Source: Streptomyces brevispora (lineage in GTDB: Bacteria > Actinomycetota > Actinomycetes > Streptomycetales > Streptomycetaceae). From it: DNA of 64,000 nucleotides. The notes under the pieces were generated by a model, which was not told where the DNA came from, searched no databases, and worked only from the letters and a program-made list of their open reading frames with translations. The stretch spans positions 434,001-498,000 of the forward strand of contig NZ_VIWW01000001.1 in NCBI RefSeq assembly GCF_007829885.1, read 5' to 3'. The position numbers and the translations under genes are program-made. Of the stretch, positions 14,951-23,377 are shown piece after piece. Within the stretch, counting starts at the first letter, position 1. The number at the start of each line of letters is the position of its first letter.

Positions 14951-17785
14951 TCACCCCACGGAGCTGTACGCCACCACTCCCCGCAGCACCTCATCGACGG
15001 CCTTTCGCGCGTTCCGACCCACCGAGCTGCCCTCACGCGGCGCCGCGGCCGCCACCTGCCCCAGCACATCGATGACCTGCTTGCACCACCGCACGAAGTC
15101 CCCCGCCGGCATCTCCGCCTCGCGCAGCACCTCGTCCAGCGTCCGGCCGGACGCCCACATGTAGACCGCCCAGGCGAATCCGAGGTCGGGTTCGCGCTGT
15201 CCGACCCCCTCCGCCTGGTTGATCTTGAAGTCCTCCTCCAGGCCATCGAGCCGCCCCCAGATCCGGACCATCTCGCCCATCGCGGTCCTGGCCGGCCCCG
15301 ACGGCAGCTTGGGCGCCACCGCGTCGTCGGACTGGCGTGCCTCGTACACCAACGCCGAAACGCACGCCGCGAGTTCGGCAGGGTTCAGGCCCTCCCACAC
15401 GCCCGCCCGCAGGCACTCGCTCGCCAGCAGGTCCAGTTCGCCGTACAGCCGGGCCAGCCGCCGCCCGTGCTCGGTGACCTCGCTGCCCCGCAGATAGTCG
15501 AGCTCGGTCAGCAGCGCCACGATCCGGTCGAAGGTCCGGGCGATCGTGTTGGTGCGCCCCTCGATGCGGCGCTCCAGTTGCTGGGTGTCCCGCTGAAGCC
15601 TGTGGTACCGCTCGGCCCACCGCGCATGGTCCTCGCGCTCGTCGCACCCGTGGCAGGGGTGCGCACGCAACTCGGCCCGGTAGCGCGCGATCTCGCGGTC
15701 GTCGGCGGCGACGGAGCGCTCCTTGCGGTGCCGGTCCGGCACGATGTGCCCGGCCTTGGTGCGCAGCGCGGACGCCAGATCGCGGCGGGACTGCGGTGAG
15801 CGCGGGTTGAACGACTTCGGGACGCGCATCCGCTCCAGCGCCTGCACCGGCACCGGGAAGTCGATCGCGGCCAGCCGCTTGACCTGCCGCTCGGCGGTCA
15901 GCACCAACGGCCTTGGCCCGTCGTGGTATTCGAGCCCGCGATGCCCGTGCCCGTTGGTCCGACCGGCGGGCAGCCCTGGATCCAGGACGAGCGCCAGTCC
16001 GGCGAACTTGCCGGTCGGGACATGGATGACATCGCCGGGCTTGAGCTTCTCCAGGGACGCCGCAGCCGCGGCCCGCCGCTGCGATGCGCCGTGCTTGGCG
16101 AGCTCCGTCTCCCGGTCCTTGAGGTCGCGGCGCAGCCGCGCGTACTCCTCGAAGTCACCGAGGTGGCAGGTCATTCCCTCCCGGTAGCCCTCCAGGCCCT
16201 CTTCGTTCCTCTGGACCTGGCGGGAGATCCCCACCACCGACCGGTCCGCCTGGAACTGTGCGAACGAGGTCTCCAGCAGTTCCCGCGAGCGGTGCCGTCC
16301 GAACTGCTGCACCAGGTTCACGGCCATGTTGTAGGAGGGCCGGAAGCTGGAGCGCAGCGGATACGTACGCGTACCCGCGAGGCCGGCCAGTGCTCCCGGG
16401 TCCATGCCCCGCTGCCAGAGCACCACCGCGTGACCCTCGACGTCGATCCCGCGCCGCCCGGCGCGGCCGGTCAGCTGGGTGTACTCGCCGGGGGTGATGT
16501 CCGCGTGCTGCTCGCCGTTCCATTTGACGAGCTTCTCCAGGACGACGGAGCGGGCGGGCATGTTGATGCCGAGAGCCAGCGTCTCCGTGGCGAAGACCGC
16601 CTTCACGAGACCGCGTACGAAGAGCTCCTCGACGACCTCCTTGAACGTCGGCAGCATGCCTGCGTGGTGCGCGGCGATGCCCCGCTCCAGGCCTTCGAGC
16701 CATTCGTAGTAGCCGAGGACATGGAGGTCCTCGGCGGGGATGGACGCCGTGCGCGACTCGACGATCTCCCGTACCAGCCGGCGCTTGTCCTCGTCGTTGA
16801 GCCGGAGTCCGGCCTGCAGGCACTGCTGCACGGAGGCCTCGCAGCCGGCCCTGCTGAAGATGAACGTGATGGCCGGCAGCAGTCCCTCGGCGTCCAGCCG
16901 GTCGATGACCTCGGGCCTCGACGGCGTCCAGATCCGGCTCCGCTGGCGCCGCTCGCGCTCGCGGTCCGCCTCGCGCACCATCTTTCCGCGCCGGCGCTCG
17001 CGCGGGTTGTATCCGCGCTGGTTCTCCATGCGGGCGAGCCGGACGAGGTCGGGGTTGACCTCACGCCGTCCGACGCCGCGGCCGCCGTGGTCGCTCTCCT
17101 CCTCGAAGAGGTCGTACATCCGGCGGCCGGCCAGCACATGCTGCCAGAGCGGCACCGGCCGGTGCTCGGAGACGATCACGGCGGTGTCGCCGCGGACGGT
17201 GTCCAGCCAGTCGCCGAACTCCTCGGCGTTGGACACGGTCGCCGACAGTGACACGAGCGTCACGGATTCGGGCAGGTGGATGATCACTTCCTCCCACACC
17301 GCGCCCCGGAAGCGGTCGGAGAGGTAGTGCACCTCGTCCATCACCACATAGCCGAGGCCGACCAGCGCCTGGGAGCCCGCGTACAGCATGTTCCGCAGCA
17401 CCTCGGTGGTCATGACGACCACCGGGGCATCGGCGTTGACACTGTTGTCGCCGGTGAGCAGGCCCACCTTGTCCGCGCCGTAGCGCTTGACCAGGTCGGC
17501 GAACTTCTGGTTGGACAGGGCCTTGATCGGCGTGGTGTAGAAGCACTTGCGGCCCTGCTCCAGGGCGAGGTGCACGGCGAATTCGCCGACGATCGTCTTG
17601 CCCGAACCGGTCGGGGCAGCGACGAGCACCCCCTTGCCGGCCTCCAGCGCCCCGCAGGCCTCGATCTGGTAGGGGTCCAGATCGAACTCGTACATCTCGC
17701 GGAACGGCCCGAGCGCGGTCGCCTGCTCGGCGGCTCGGATCCGGGAAGCCTGGTATCGCTCAGCTGGTGAGAGGTCCTCTGTCAT
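14951..17785 (-). CDS. helY: DEAD/DEAH-box RNA helicase, HelY / Ski2-Mtr4 type
   Basis: A 944-residue superfamily 2 helicase. Motif I is APTGSGKT (57-64), motif II is DEVH (150-153), motif III is LSATVSNAEEFGDW, and motif VI is LTGRAGRRGID. The C-terminal part contains the rRNA-processing arch-like region and the DSHCT domain (to the end), as in Mtr4/Ski2 RNA helicases of exosome pathways. Mycobacterial HelY is the nearest well-known relative. The start is set at ATG 17785; GTG 17794 three codons upstream is an alternative, and neither has a clear ribosome site. It closes a minus-strand run that includes dagK and the tat genes, a neighbourhood conserved in actinobacteria. Probable role: unwinding structured RNA for decay or processing. 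Confidence 0.92.
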   Translation of the reverse strand: MTEDLSPAERYQASRIRAAEQATALGPFREMYEFDLDPYQIEACGALEAGKGVLVAAPTGSGKTIVGEFAVHLALEQGRKCFYTTPIKALSNQKFADLVKRYGADKVGLLTGDNSVNADAPVVVMTTEVLRNMLYAGSQALVGLGYVVMDEVHYLSDRFRGAVWEEVIIHLPESVTLVSLSATVSNAEEFGDWLDTVRGDTAVIVSEHRPVPLWQHVLAGRRMYDLFEEESDHGGRGVGRREVNPDLVRLARMENQRGYNPRERRRGKMVREADRERERRQRSRIWTPSRPEVIDRLDAEGLLPAITFIFSRAGCEASVQQCLQAGLRLNDEDKRRLVREIVESRTASIPAEDLHVLGYYEWLEGLERGIAAHHAGMLPTFKEVVEELFVRGLVKAVFATETLALGINMPARSVVLEKLVKWNGEQHADITPGEYTQLTGRAGRRGIDVEGHAVVLWQRGMDPGALAGLAGTRTYPLRSSFRPSYNMAVNLVQQFGRHRSRELLETSFAQFQADRSVVGISRQVQRNEEGLEGYREGMTCHLGDFEEYARLRRDLKDRETELAKHGASQRRAAAAASLEKLKPGDVIHVPTGKFAGLALVLDPGLPAGRTNGHGHRGLEYHDGPRPLVLTAERQVKRLAAIDFPVPVQALERMRVPKSFNPRSPQSRRDLASALRTKAGHIVPDRHRKERSVAADDREIARYRAELRAHPCHGCDEREDHARWAERYHRLQRDTQQLERRIEGRTNTIARTFDRIVALLTELDYLRGSEVTEHGRRLARLYGELDLLASECLRAGVWEGLNPAELAACVSALVYEARQSDDAVAPKLPSGPARTAMGEMVRIWGRLDGLEEDFKINQAEGVGQREPDLGFAWAVYMWASGRTLDEVLREAEMPAGDFVRWCKQVIDVLGQVAAAAPREGSSVGRNARKAVDEVLRGVVAYSSVG

Positions 17786-17829
17786 CTTGTCCACGAGCCT
17801 ACCCGCCGCCTCCGACAGTGAGGCGATCT

Positions 17830-18738
17830 TTAATTTCCCGTGGAAGAGCCCGCCCCGAGGACCCTGACGGCGCCCCGTACGCAGGTGGCGGTCAGCGGCA
17901 GCGCGCCGAGCGGTTCCCCGTCCGCGTACGCGGTGACACCGACGGCTTCGAGCTCGATCGAGGAGACGCGGTGCACGGTGACGACGGGGTGGCCGAGGTG
18001 GGTTCCCTTGTAGACCCTGGGGAAGACCTTGAGCAGGGTGGTGCGGCTGCAGTCGCCGACGACGGTCACGTCGAACAGTCCGTCGTCCATGACGGCGTCC
18101 GCGCAGATCCGCATGCCGCCGCCGTACGTGGATCCGTTGCCGACGGCGACGAGCGTCGCCGCGATCTCGTGGACCGGGCCGCCGTCGAGGCGTATGCGGT
18201 AGGCGATGGGCTTGAACGCGGCGAGTTCGGCGAGGATCGCCAGGTCGTACTTGAACCGGCCGCCGACCCAGCGCATCCGGTTGCCGCGGTCGTTGACCCG
18301 GGAGTCGAAGCCGGAGGCGAGCACGGACCCGAACCACCGGTCACCGACCAGGCCGAGGTCGATCTCGCGGACGGCGCTCCCCTTGAGCGCCTCGGCGGCC
18401 AGCCGGCCCGCGGCCGCCGGATCCCGTATCGGCAGCCCGAGCGCGCGGGCGAAGTCGTTTCCGGTGCCGGCGGCCACGACGCCGAGCGGTGTCCGCGTCC
18501 CGGCGACGGCCTGCAGGGCGAGGGACATCATGCCGTCCCCGCCGACGGCTATCAGTGCGCCGGTTCCCCCGGCCACGGCCTCGCGCGCCCGCCGCAACGC
18601 GTCGTCGGCATCCTCACCGAGGACGGTACGGACGGCGAATCCGGCGTCCCGCAACGCGGAAGCGGCCGGCTGCGCGGCGTGCGCGCCCCGGCCGCGTCCT
18701 GCGGTGGGATTGACGAAAAGAGTGATCTCGCTGGTCAC
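17830..18738 (-). CDS. Diacylglycerol kinase-like lipid kinase
   Basis: A 302-residue cytoplasmic lipid kinase of the DagK/YegS/sphingosine-kinase family, phosphorylating diacylglycerol or a related lipid with ATP. The nucleotide-binding signature VGGDGMMSLAL (about 64-74) and GTGNDFARALGLP (about 92-104) are intact. The second domain has VVGDRWFGS-like strands and GNGSTYGGGM, in which the acidic and glycine positions of the family are kept. It lies between tatC (19 bases upstream) and helY (44 bases downstream) on the same strand and is probably in the same transcript. Whether it is DgkB-like (recycling diacylglycerol) or acts on another lipid cannot be decided from sequence. Confidence 0.9.
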   Translation of the reverse strand: MTSEITLFVNPTAGRGRGAHAAQPAASALRDAGFAVRTVLGEDADDALRRAREAVAGGTGALIAVGGDGMMSLALQAVAGTRTPLGVVAAGTGNDFARALGLPIRDPAAAGRLAAEALKGSAVREIDLGLVGDRWFGSVLASGFDSRVNDRGNRMRWVGGRFKYDLAILAELAAFKPIAYRIRLDGGPVHEIAATLVAVGNGSTYGGGMRICADAVMDDGLFDVTVVGDCSRTTLLKVFPRVYKGTHLGHPVVTVHRVSSIELEAVGVTAYADGEPLGALPLTATCVRGAVRVLGAGSSTGN

Positions 18739-18756
18739 CCGGGGGACCCTACAAGG

Positions 18757-19722
18757 TCAGGTGATGTCGTCGTAACCGTTGGGGGGCGTCGATCGTCCGC
18801 CGTCCCGTTCTCCGTCGGCCTGCTCGGGCAGGGAGGCCCGCGACGACGAGACGTTCTCCATGTCGCCGATGCTCTCAGGGGTGAGGTCGAGCTCCGACGC
18901 CTCGTCGTCGTCCAGCTCGGCGTCGGGGTTGTTGCGGCGCCTGCGCCGGTCGTTGACGATGCAGATGCCGAGCGCGAGGAAGTAGAGCAGCACGATCGGC
19001 GCTGCCAGCGTGATCATCGTCAGCGGGTCCCCGGTGGGCGTGGCGACCGCGGAGAAGATCGTGATGCCCATGACCATGCCGCGCCACCAGCCCGCGAGCC
19101 GCTTGGCCGTGAGCACCCCGGTGAAGTTCAGCAGGACGAGCAGGAGCGGCAGCTCGAAGGCGAGACCGAAGACGATCACCATGCGCGTGACGATGTTGAG
19201 GTAGTCGTCGACGGGCAGCAGGTTCGTCGTGTTGTCGGGGGTGAACTCGAGCAGGACCGCGGCCGTCTGCGGCATCAGCTTGTAGGCGAGCGCGGCACCC
19301 ACGAGGAACAGCGGCACACCCGCGCCGACGAAGCTCAGTGCGTACTTCTTCTCGTGCTTGTGGAGACCCGGGGCGAGGAACGCCCAGAGCTGGTAGAGCC
19401 AGACGGGAGTGGAGAGCACCACGCCCGCCATGAGGGAGACCTTGAGAGCGATGGAGAACGGAGCGACCAGACCGTTCACCGTCATCTCGGCGCACGGGTG
19501 GCCGTTCTCCTGGACTTTCCTGCCGTTGGTGCAGCCGACCGACTCCAGGATGGGGCGGATCAGGAAGTCGATCAGGTCCTTGTAGAAAAAGGCCGTGACC
19601 GACGTGATGACGATGACCGCCAGGACCGCGATCAGCAGCCGGTTACGCAACTCGCGCAGGTGATCAGCGAGAGGCATCCGCCCCTCGCCGTCCTTCTCCT
19701 GCTTGCGGGCAGACTTGAGCAA
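18757..19722 (-). CDS. tatC: Sec-independent protein translocase subunit TatC
   Basis: A 321-residue polytopic membrane protein, the receptor core of the twin-arginine translocase that binds RR signal peptides. The family opening PLADHLRELRNRLL (about 17-30) is followed by six transmembrane helices, with GLHKHEKKY in the second periplasmic/cytoplasmic region and FGLAFELPLLLVLLNFTGVL near the fourth helix. A long acidic cytoplasmic tail (about 255-321) rich in Asp and Glu is typical of actinobacterial TatC. The start appears to be TTG 19722, placed 4 bases after GAGGGAAG; no better ATG is available in frame. tatA lies 49 bases upstream on the same strand. A tatB gene is not in the window. Confidence 0.95.
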   Translation of the reverse strand: MLKSARKQEKDGEGRMPLADHLRELRNRLLIAVLAVIVITSVTAFFYKDLIDFLIRPILESVGCTNGRKVQENGHPCAEMTVNGLVAPFSIALKVSLMAGVVLSTPVWLYQLWAFLAPGLHKHEKKYALSFVGAGVPLFLVGAALAYKLMPQTAAVLLEFTPDNTTNLLPVDDYLNIVTRMVIVFGLAFELPLLLVLLNFTGVLTAKRLAGWWRGMVMGITIFSAVATPTGDPLTMITLAAPIVLLYFLALGICIVNDRRRRRNNPDAELDDDEASELDLTPESIGDMENVSSSRASLPEQADGERDGGRSTPPNGYDDIT

Positions 19723-19771
19723 CCCACTTCCCTCGTTTCGTGCGGCAGCTGTCGGAGGAACCCTTCAGCTG

Positions 19772-20062
19772 TCAGCTCTGGGTGGTGGGCTTCGCTTCGT
19801 TCACCGGGCGGGAGCTCGTGACATCGCCGGGGGCGGCCTGAATCGTGCGCGCAGCGGCAGGCTGCTGGGCACTCTGGTCGGCGGCCGCTTCCTTCGCGGG
19901 CGTCGCCGGCTCGTCGTCCTTCCGCATCGCCTTGGCCTCGCTCTTGAGGATGCGGGCCGACTTGCCCAGCGAACGGGCCATGTCGGGAAGCTTCTTGGCG
20001 CCGAACAACAGCAGGATGACAGCGATGATCAGAACGATCTCGAGAGGCTTCAGATTGCCCAT
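19772..20062 (-). CDS. tatA: Sec-independent protein translocase subunit TatA
   Basis: A 96-residue TatA protein that forms the translocation oligomer. A single N-terminal transmembrane helix (about 7-21, [15 protein letters not shown]) is followed by the conserved hinge [14 protein letters not shown] and an amphipathic helix ([15 protein letters not shown]). The acidic, Ala-rich C-terminus is disordered. ATG 20062 is preceded by AAGGAAG. It is directly upstream of tatC, and the pair is probably transcribed from the 230-base gap at 20063-20292, in which I see no other gene. Confidence 0.95.
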   Translation of the reverse strand: MGNLKPLEIVLIIAVILLLFGAKKLPDMARSLGKSARILKSEAKAMRKDDEPATPAKEAAADQSAQQPAAARTIQAAPGDVTSSRPVNEAKPTTQS

Positions 20063-20292
20063 GATGTGCTTCCTTCTCGCTGAGGCGGCTGGACGTGGGC
20101 TCGCTGCCCTTGGGCCGGACACACATCCGACCATTCGCTGGGAGCGATCGTAACCCGCGGAAGTAAACGCGAGGCAATGCCCGTGCATACTTCCGATAGC
20201 GGCCCCCACCCCCTGCCAGGGCCGTCAGCAGCAGCGTACCCCCCGAAACTGAGAAACAGGAGGCCGCGCCCGCTGAGATCGAACAGGCCCGG

Positions 20293-20490
20293 CTAACGCA
20301 GGGATTCACCCGTGGCCGCGAGATCCGTGGCCGCGCGCTCCAGATCCTCGGCGGCCCGGTTGATGCGCTCCGTGGTACGCGTCACCTGATGACCGAGGCG
20401 CTGGGCCTCGATGAAGACCTTGACAGCCAGCACTCCCAGGACGGCGATCCCGAGAAATCCCAGGGCGATGGCGAGCATGGGCCAGAACAT
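20293..20490 (-). CDS. Small membrane protein, single N-terminal helix
   Basis: A 65-residue protein with one hydrophobic helix (MLAIALGFLGIAVLGVLAV, residues 5-23), followed by a soluble helical segment with heptad-like spacing (QVTRTTERINRAAEDLERAA, about 35-54). It resembles DUF948-type actinobacterial small membrane proteins that lie upstream of tatA. The function is unknown to me. Its context between the pafBC-zinc ribbon genes and tatAC is conserved in Streptomyces as I recall, and coding character is good (third-position GC, intact frame). Confidence 0.7.
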   Translation of the reverse strand: MFWPMLAIALGFLGIAVLGVLAVKVFIEAQRLGHQVTRTTERINRAAEDLERAATDLAATGESLR

Positions 20491-20533
20491 GCGCAGAGCC
20501 TCGATGTTTCTCGTGTCGGGTATCCGGCGCCGA

Positions 20534-20618
20534 CATTCTGAAGACCGGTGCCCGCGAAAGGGCGGTGCCTTCCGAAGGCCGGAGTCCTGTGAGGACCGGT
20601 GTCTCGCGAAGACCGGTG
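20534..20618. repeat. Five tandem 17-bp degenerate repeats
   Basis: Units at 20534-20550, 20551-20567, 20568-20584, 20585-20601 and 20602-20618 all follow the pattern N6-GAAGGCCGGTG, for example TCTCGCGAAGACCGGTG. They fill nearly the whole gap between the zinc-ribbon gene stop and the small membrane protein start. They could serve as stacked short hairpins or as protein-binding sites. Confidence 0.85.
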
Positions 20619-20626
20619 TGGTCCGT

Positions 20627-20905
20627 CTAATGGCTGGTGTGCAGGCGCAGCGTCCGCACGCCGCCGTCGGTGAGGAGCTCGACTATCCGCTCCCCCGCGG
20701 GCCTGCGGACGGCGGCGTCGCACTCGGGGCAGGTGAAGGAGTAGAACGTCGTCCGGCTGGTGGCGCCGATCGCGAGCCGGATGGCGCCCGCCGCCAGCTC
20801 GAACCGCGCGCGGCAGTCCGGGCAGGCGGCCCTGAACCGTACCGACTCGGGAACGACGACGGTCGGTACGGAGGAAATACTCGACACCGCAGACAGATTG
20901 CTCAT
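20627..20905 (-). CDS. Small zinc-ribbon protein
   Basis: A 92-residue protein with two C-x2-C knuckles, CPDC (about 29-32) and CPEC (about 59-62), spaced as in a zinc ribbon. The surrounding sequence is strand-rich (FRAACPDCRARFELAAG ... TFYSFTCPECDAAVRRP). No catalytic motif is visible. It starts 6 bases after the pafC stop and is likely translationally coupled to it. The function is unknown; a nucleic-acid or protein-binding role next to the DNA-damage regulators is conceivable but not shown. Confidence 0.75.
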   Translation of the reverse strand: MSNLSAVSSISSVPTVVVPESVRFRAACPDCRARFELAAGAIRLAIGATSRTTFYSFTCPECDAAVRRPAGERIVELLTDGGVRTLRLHTSH

Positions 20906-20911
20906 ATCTCC

Positions 20912-21880
20912 TCAGGTTTCCCCTCGGGCCGGGCCGTCGTACGCGGCGAGCGCCGCACGGGCCGCACGCTGGGCGCTCTGTGCCAGCTCCGGCGGCGAGA
21001 CGATGCGCCCCTCCCCGCCGAGCCGGAGCGCGAGCCGGCGCAGCGAGGCGGGGTCGGGTGTCCGCAGGGTGATCCGCAGACCGCCGTCCGGCAGCTCGTG
21101 GGCGCTGTCGTGCGGGTAGTACTCGGCGACCCAGCGTCCTCCGGGACCGACCTCGACCACGACCTCCGGGTCCTCGGCCGAGGGCTGGACCAGCCCCTCC
21201 GACAGATCCCGAAGCTCCAGCTCGGGCGGCGCGGCGGGCTCGTCGAGCAGCCGGATCTCGGCGACCCGGTCGAGGCGGAACGTACGCCGGTCCTCGGAGG
21301 ACCGGCACCAGGCCTCCATATAGGTGTGTCCCACGGCGAAGAGCCGGATCGGGTCCACCTCGCGCTCGGTGAGCTCGTCGCGTGCGGGCGAGTAGTAGCG
21401 CAGCCAGAGCCGGCGCCGCTCCGAGATCGCCCGGTCCACATCGGCGAAGACGCCGCCCTCGGACTCGAAGGTGACCGAGAGCCGGGAGCTCGCCGCCCCC
21501 ACCTCACCGGCCGCGGCCTCCAGCTTGGCGGTGGCGCGCAGCAGCGCCTGCCGGTCGCTCTCACGCAGTCCGGGCAGTGTCGCGACGGCGCGGGCGGCGA
21601 CCAGCAGGGCCGTCGCCTCGTCTGCGGCGAGCCGGAGCGGCTCGGCGACGTCGTCCGGGTTGTGCCACCAGATCCGGTCGCCGTCGGTGTCGATGTCCAG
21701 CAGATCGCCGCCGCGGAAGCTGGTCCCGCACATGGGCAGGACGTCGAGGTCCGAGATGAGCTCGTCCTCGGTGATCCCGAAGGCCCGCGCGACGTCCTGG
21801 ACGTGGGCGCCGGGGCGCTCACGCAGATACGTCACCAGGGAGAGCATCCGGCGGGTCTGGTCGATGGCGTTCGTGGCCAT
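20912..21880 (-). CDS. pafC: WYL-domain transcriptional activator PafC
   Basis: A 322-residue regulator. The N-terminal winged helix-turn-helix starts ATNAIDQTRRMLSLVTYLRE and contains VQDVARAFGITEDELISDL. The WYL domain lies at about 145-235 and has LWLRYYSPARDEL and the RRTFRLDRVAEIRLL strand. The WCX extension covers the C-terminus. In mycobacteria PafB and PafC act together as the PafBC activator of the RecA/LexA-independent DNA-damage response. ATG 21880 is 13 bases after the pafB stop, with GAGGGGA before it, so the two are made together in the order pafB-pafC. The partner gene and the nearby pafA make this call firm. Confidence 0.92.
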   Translation of the reverse strand: MATNAIDQTRRMLSLVTYLRERPGAHVQDVARAFGITEDELISDLDVLPMCGTSFRGGDLLDIDTDGDRIWWHNPDDVAEPLRLAADEATALLVAARAVATLPGLRESDRQALLRATAKLEAAAGEVGAASSRLSVTFESEGGVFADVDRAISERRRLWLRYYSPARDELTEREVDPIRLFAVGHTYMEAWCRSSEDRRTFRLDRVAEIRLLDEPAAPPELELRDLSEGLVQPSAEDPEVVVEVGPGGRWVAEYYPHDSAHELPDGGLRITLRTPDPASLRRLALRLGGEGRIVSPPELAQSAQRAARAALAAYDGPARGET

Positions 21881-21893
21881 GAGTACGGTCCCC

Positions 21894-22847
21894 TCAGTCC
21901 TTGGCCACGGCGCGCAGCCGGTCCACCACATCGGCCCGCAGATCCGCAGGCTCCTGCACGACCACGTCCGGGCCGAACTCGACGAGCCAGGCGTCCAGAC
22001 CGTGTCCGTACGGAATCTCCAACTCCTCCCACCCGTCGCCGAGTTCCCGGACGGATATCGCGCGGGTCCGCAACGGGTAGCCGGAATCGGCCCGCAGCCT
22101 GATCAGCGCGGTGCGGGTCGCGGTCTCCCCCGCCCAGCTCTCGACGGTCTCGCGGACGGTGACGACATCGGGCACCTCGGCGGTGAACGCACCGGCCCTG
22201 GAGCGCACCTTGCCGGCGATCCGGGAGAGCCGGAACACCCGCTCCGCACCCCGGTCCCGGTCCCAGCCGGCCAGGTACCAGTGACCACGCCAGCACTCCA
22301 GCGTCCACGGCTCGACCTGGCGCTGCTCGGGACGGGCGGAATTGGCCTTGCGGTAGTCGAAGGTCACCGGCCGGCGGTCCCGGCAGGCCAGCATCAGCGG
22401 TTCGAAGGCGGCCTCATGGACGGGGATACGTGGTTCGAGGGCGCTCTGCACCTCGTACGCGTCCTCGGTCTCCGGCATGCCTGCGGCCCGCAGTTTCTGC
22501 AGGGCGCCGCTGGCCGCACCGGCCAGCCGGGCCTGCTGCCAGACCTTGGCGGCCAGTCCGAGTGCGGCGGCCTCCTCGGCGTCCAGCGTGATCGGGGGCA
22601 GCCGGTTGCTGTCGCGGCGGGCGAGGTAGCCGGTGTCGCCGTCCAGGTTCTCCACGGTCTCGATGACCAGACCGAGCTCGCGCAGATCGTCCTTGTCGCG
22701 CTCGAACATCCGGTTGAAGGCGTCGTCGGAGCCCGCCTCCAGGTAGGCCTCGATGGAGCCGCGCAGTTCGCGCTTGCTGAGCGGGCGCCGGGTCCCCAGC
22801 AGACACAGTGCCAGGTTCATCAGCCGCTCGGCCTTGGCAATCGCCAT
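21894..22847 (-). CDS. pafB: WYL-domain transcriptional activator PafB
   Basis: A 317-residue regulator with an N-terminal winged helix (AKAERLMNLALCLLGTRRPLS ... KRELRG, about 4-35), a WYL domain (about 145-230, with PVTFDYRKA and RVFRLSRIAG) and a WCX C-terminal extension. It forms the PafBC pair with the gene directly downstream. In M. smegmatis PafBC responds to single-stranded DNA and activates DNA-repair genes, and the same role is expected here. AAAGGG precedes ATG 22847. A terminator-like stem (22911-22944) separates it from the FKBP gene upstream. Confidence 0.92.
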   Translation of the reverse strand: MAIAKAERLMNLALCLLGTRRPLSKRELRGSIEAYLEAGSDDAFNRMFERDKDDLRELGLVIETVENLDGDTGYLARRDSNRLPPITLDAEEAAALGLAAKVWQQARLAGAASGALQKLRAAGMPETEDAYEVQSALEPRIPVHEAAFEPLMLACRDRRPVTFDYRKANSARPEQRQVEPWTLECWRGHWYLAGWDRDRGAERVFRLSRIAGKVRSRAGAFTAEVPDVVTVRETVESWAGETATRTALIRLRADSGYPLRTRAISVRELGDGWEELEIPYGHGLDAWLVEFGPDVVVQEPADLRADVVDRLRAVAKD

Positions 22848-22910
22848 CGACGCCCTTTCTGTTTTGCTCTACGACCCTCGACCGTACCGCTCCGGAGTGT
22901 CAGGACGAAA

Positions 22911-22944
22911 GCGAGGGCCCGCGCCTTGCGGCACGGGCCCTCGC
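22911..22944 (-). terminator. Stem-loop after the cytoplasmic FKBP gene
   Basis: GCGAGGGCCCG (22911-22921) pairs exactly with CGGGCCCTCGC (22934-22944) over a 12-base loop. On the minus strand it is 17 bases past the FKBP stop and followed by TTTCG. Confidence 0.7.
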
Positions 22945-22961
22945 ATCGCACAGATGCGCGA

Positions 22962-23333
22962 TCAGACAGCGACCAGGTCGCAGACAAAGATCAGCGTTTC
23001 GCCCGGCGCGATGGCGCCGCCGGCGCCGCGGTCACCGTACGCGAGGTGCGAGGGGATGGTCAGCTGGCGACGGCCGCCGACCTTCATGCCCTGCACGCCC
23101 TTGTCCCAGCCGGCGATGACCTGTCCGGCACCGAGCTGGAACTTGAGCGGAGTACCGCGGTTCCAGGAGGCGTCGAACTCCTCACCGGTGGAGAAGGCCA
23201 CGCCCACGTAGTGGACGGAGACGGTCTGGCCGGCCTTGGCGACCGCGCCGTCGCCCTCCCAGATTTCCTTGATCTCCAGGTCGGCCGGCGGCTCGCCACC
23301 CGGGAATTCGATCTCGGGCTTCTCGATGCTCAC
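22962..23333 (-). CDS. FKBP-type peptidyl-prolyl cis-trans isomerase (cytoplasmic)
   Basis: A 123-residue single-domain FKBP that accelerates proline isomerisation in protein folding. Active-site residues are conserved: VSVHYVGVAFSTGEEFDAS, then QVIAGWDKGVQGMKVGGRR, LAYGDRGAGG and TLIFVCDLVAV. No signal peptide is present. The GTG start at 23333 is 6 bases after GAGGAGC. It is 44 bases downstream of a second, secreted FKBP gene on the same strand. Confidence 0.95.
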   Translation of the reverse strand: MSIEKPEIEFPGGEPPADLEIKEIWEGDGAVAKAGQTVSVHYVGVAFSTGEEFDASWNRGTPLKFQLGAGQVIAGWDKGVQGMKVGGRRQLTIPSHLAYGDRGAGGAIAPGETLIFVCDLVAV

Positions 23334-23377
23334 TGACTTTGCTCCTCTAAATGATGAACTGGGCAACCGGGACAGTC

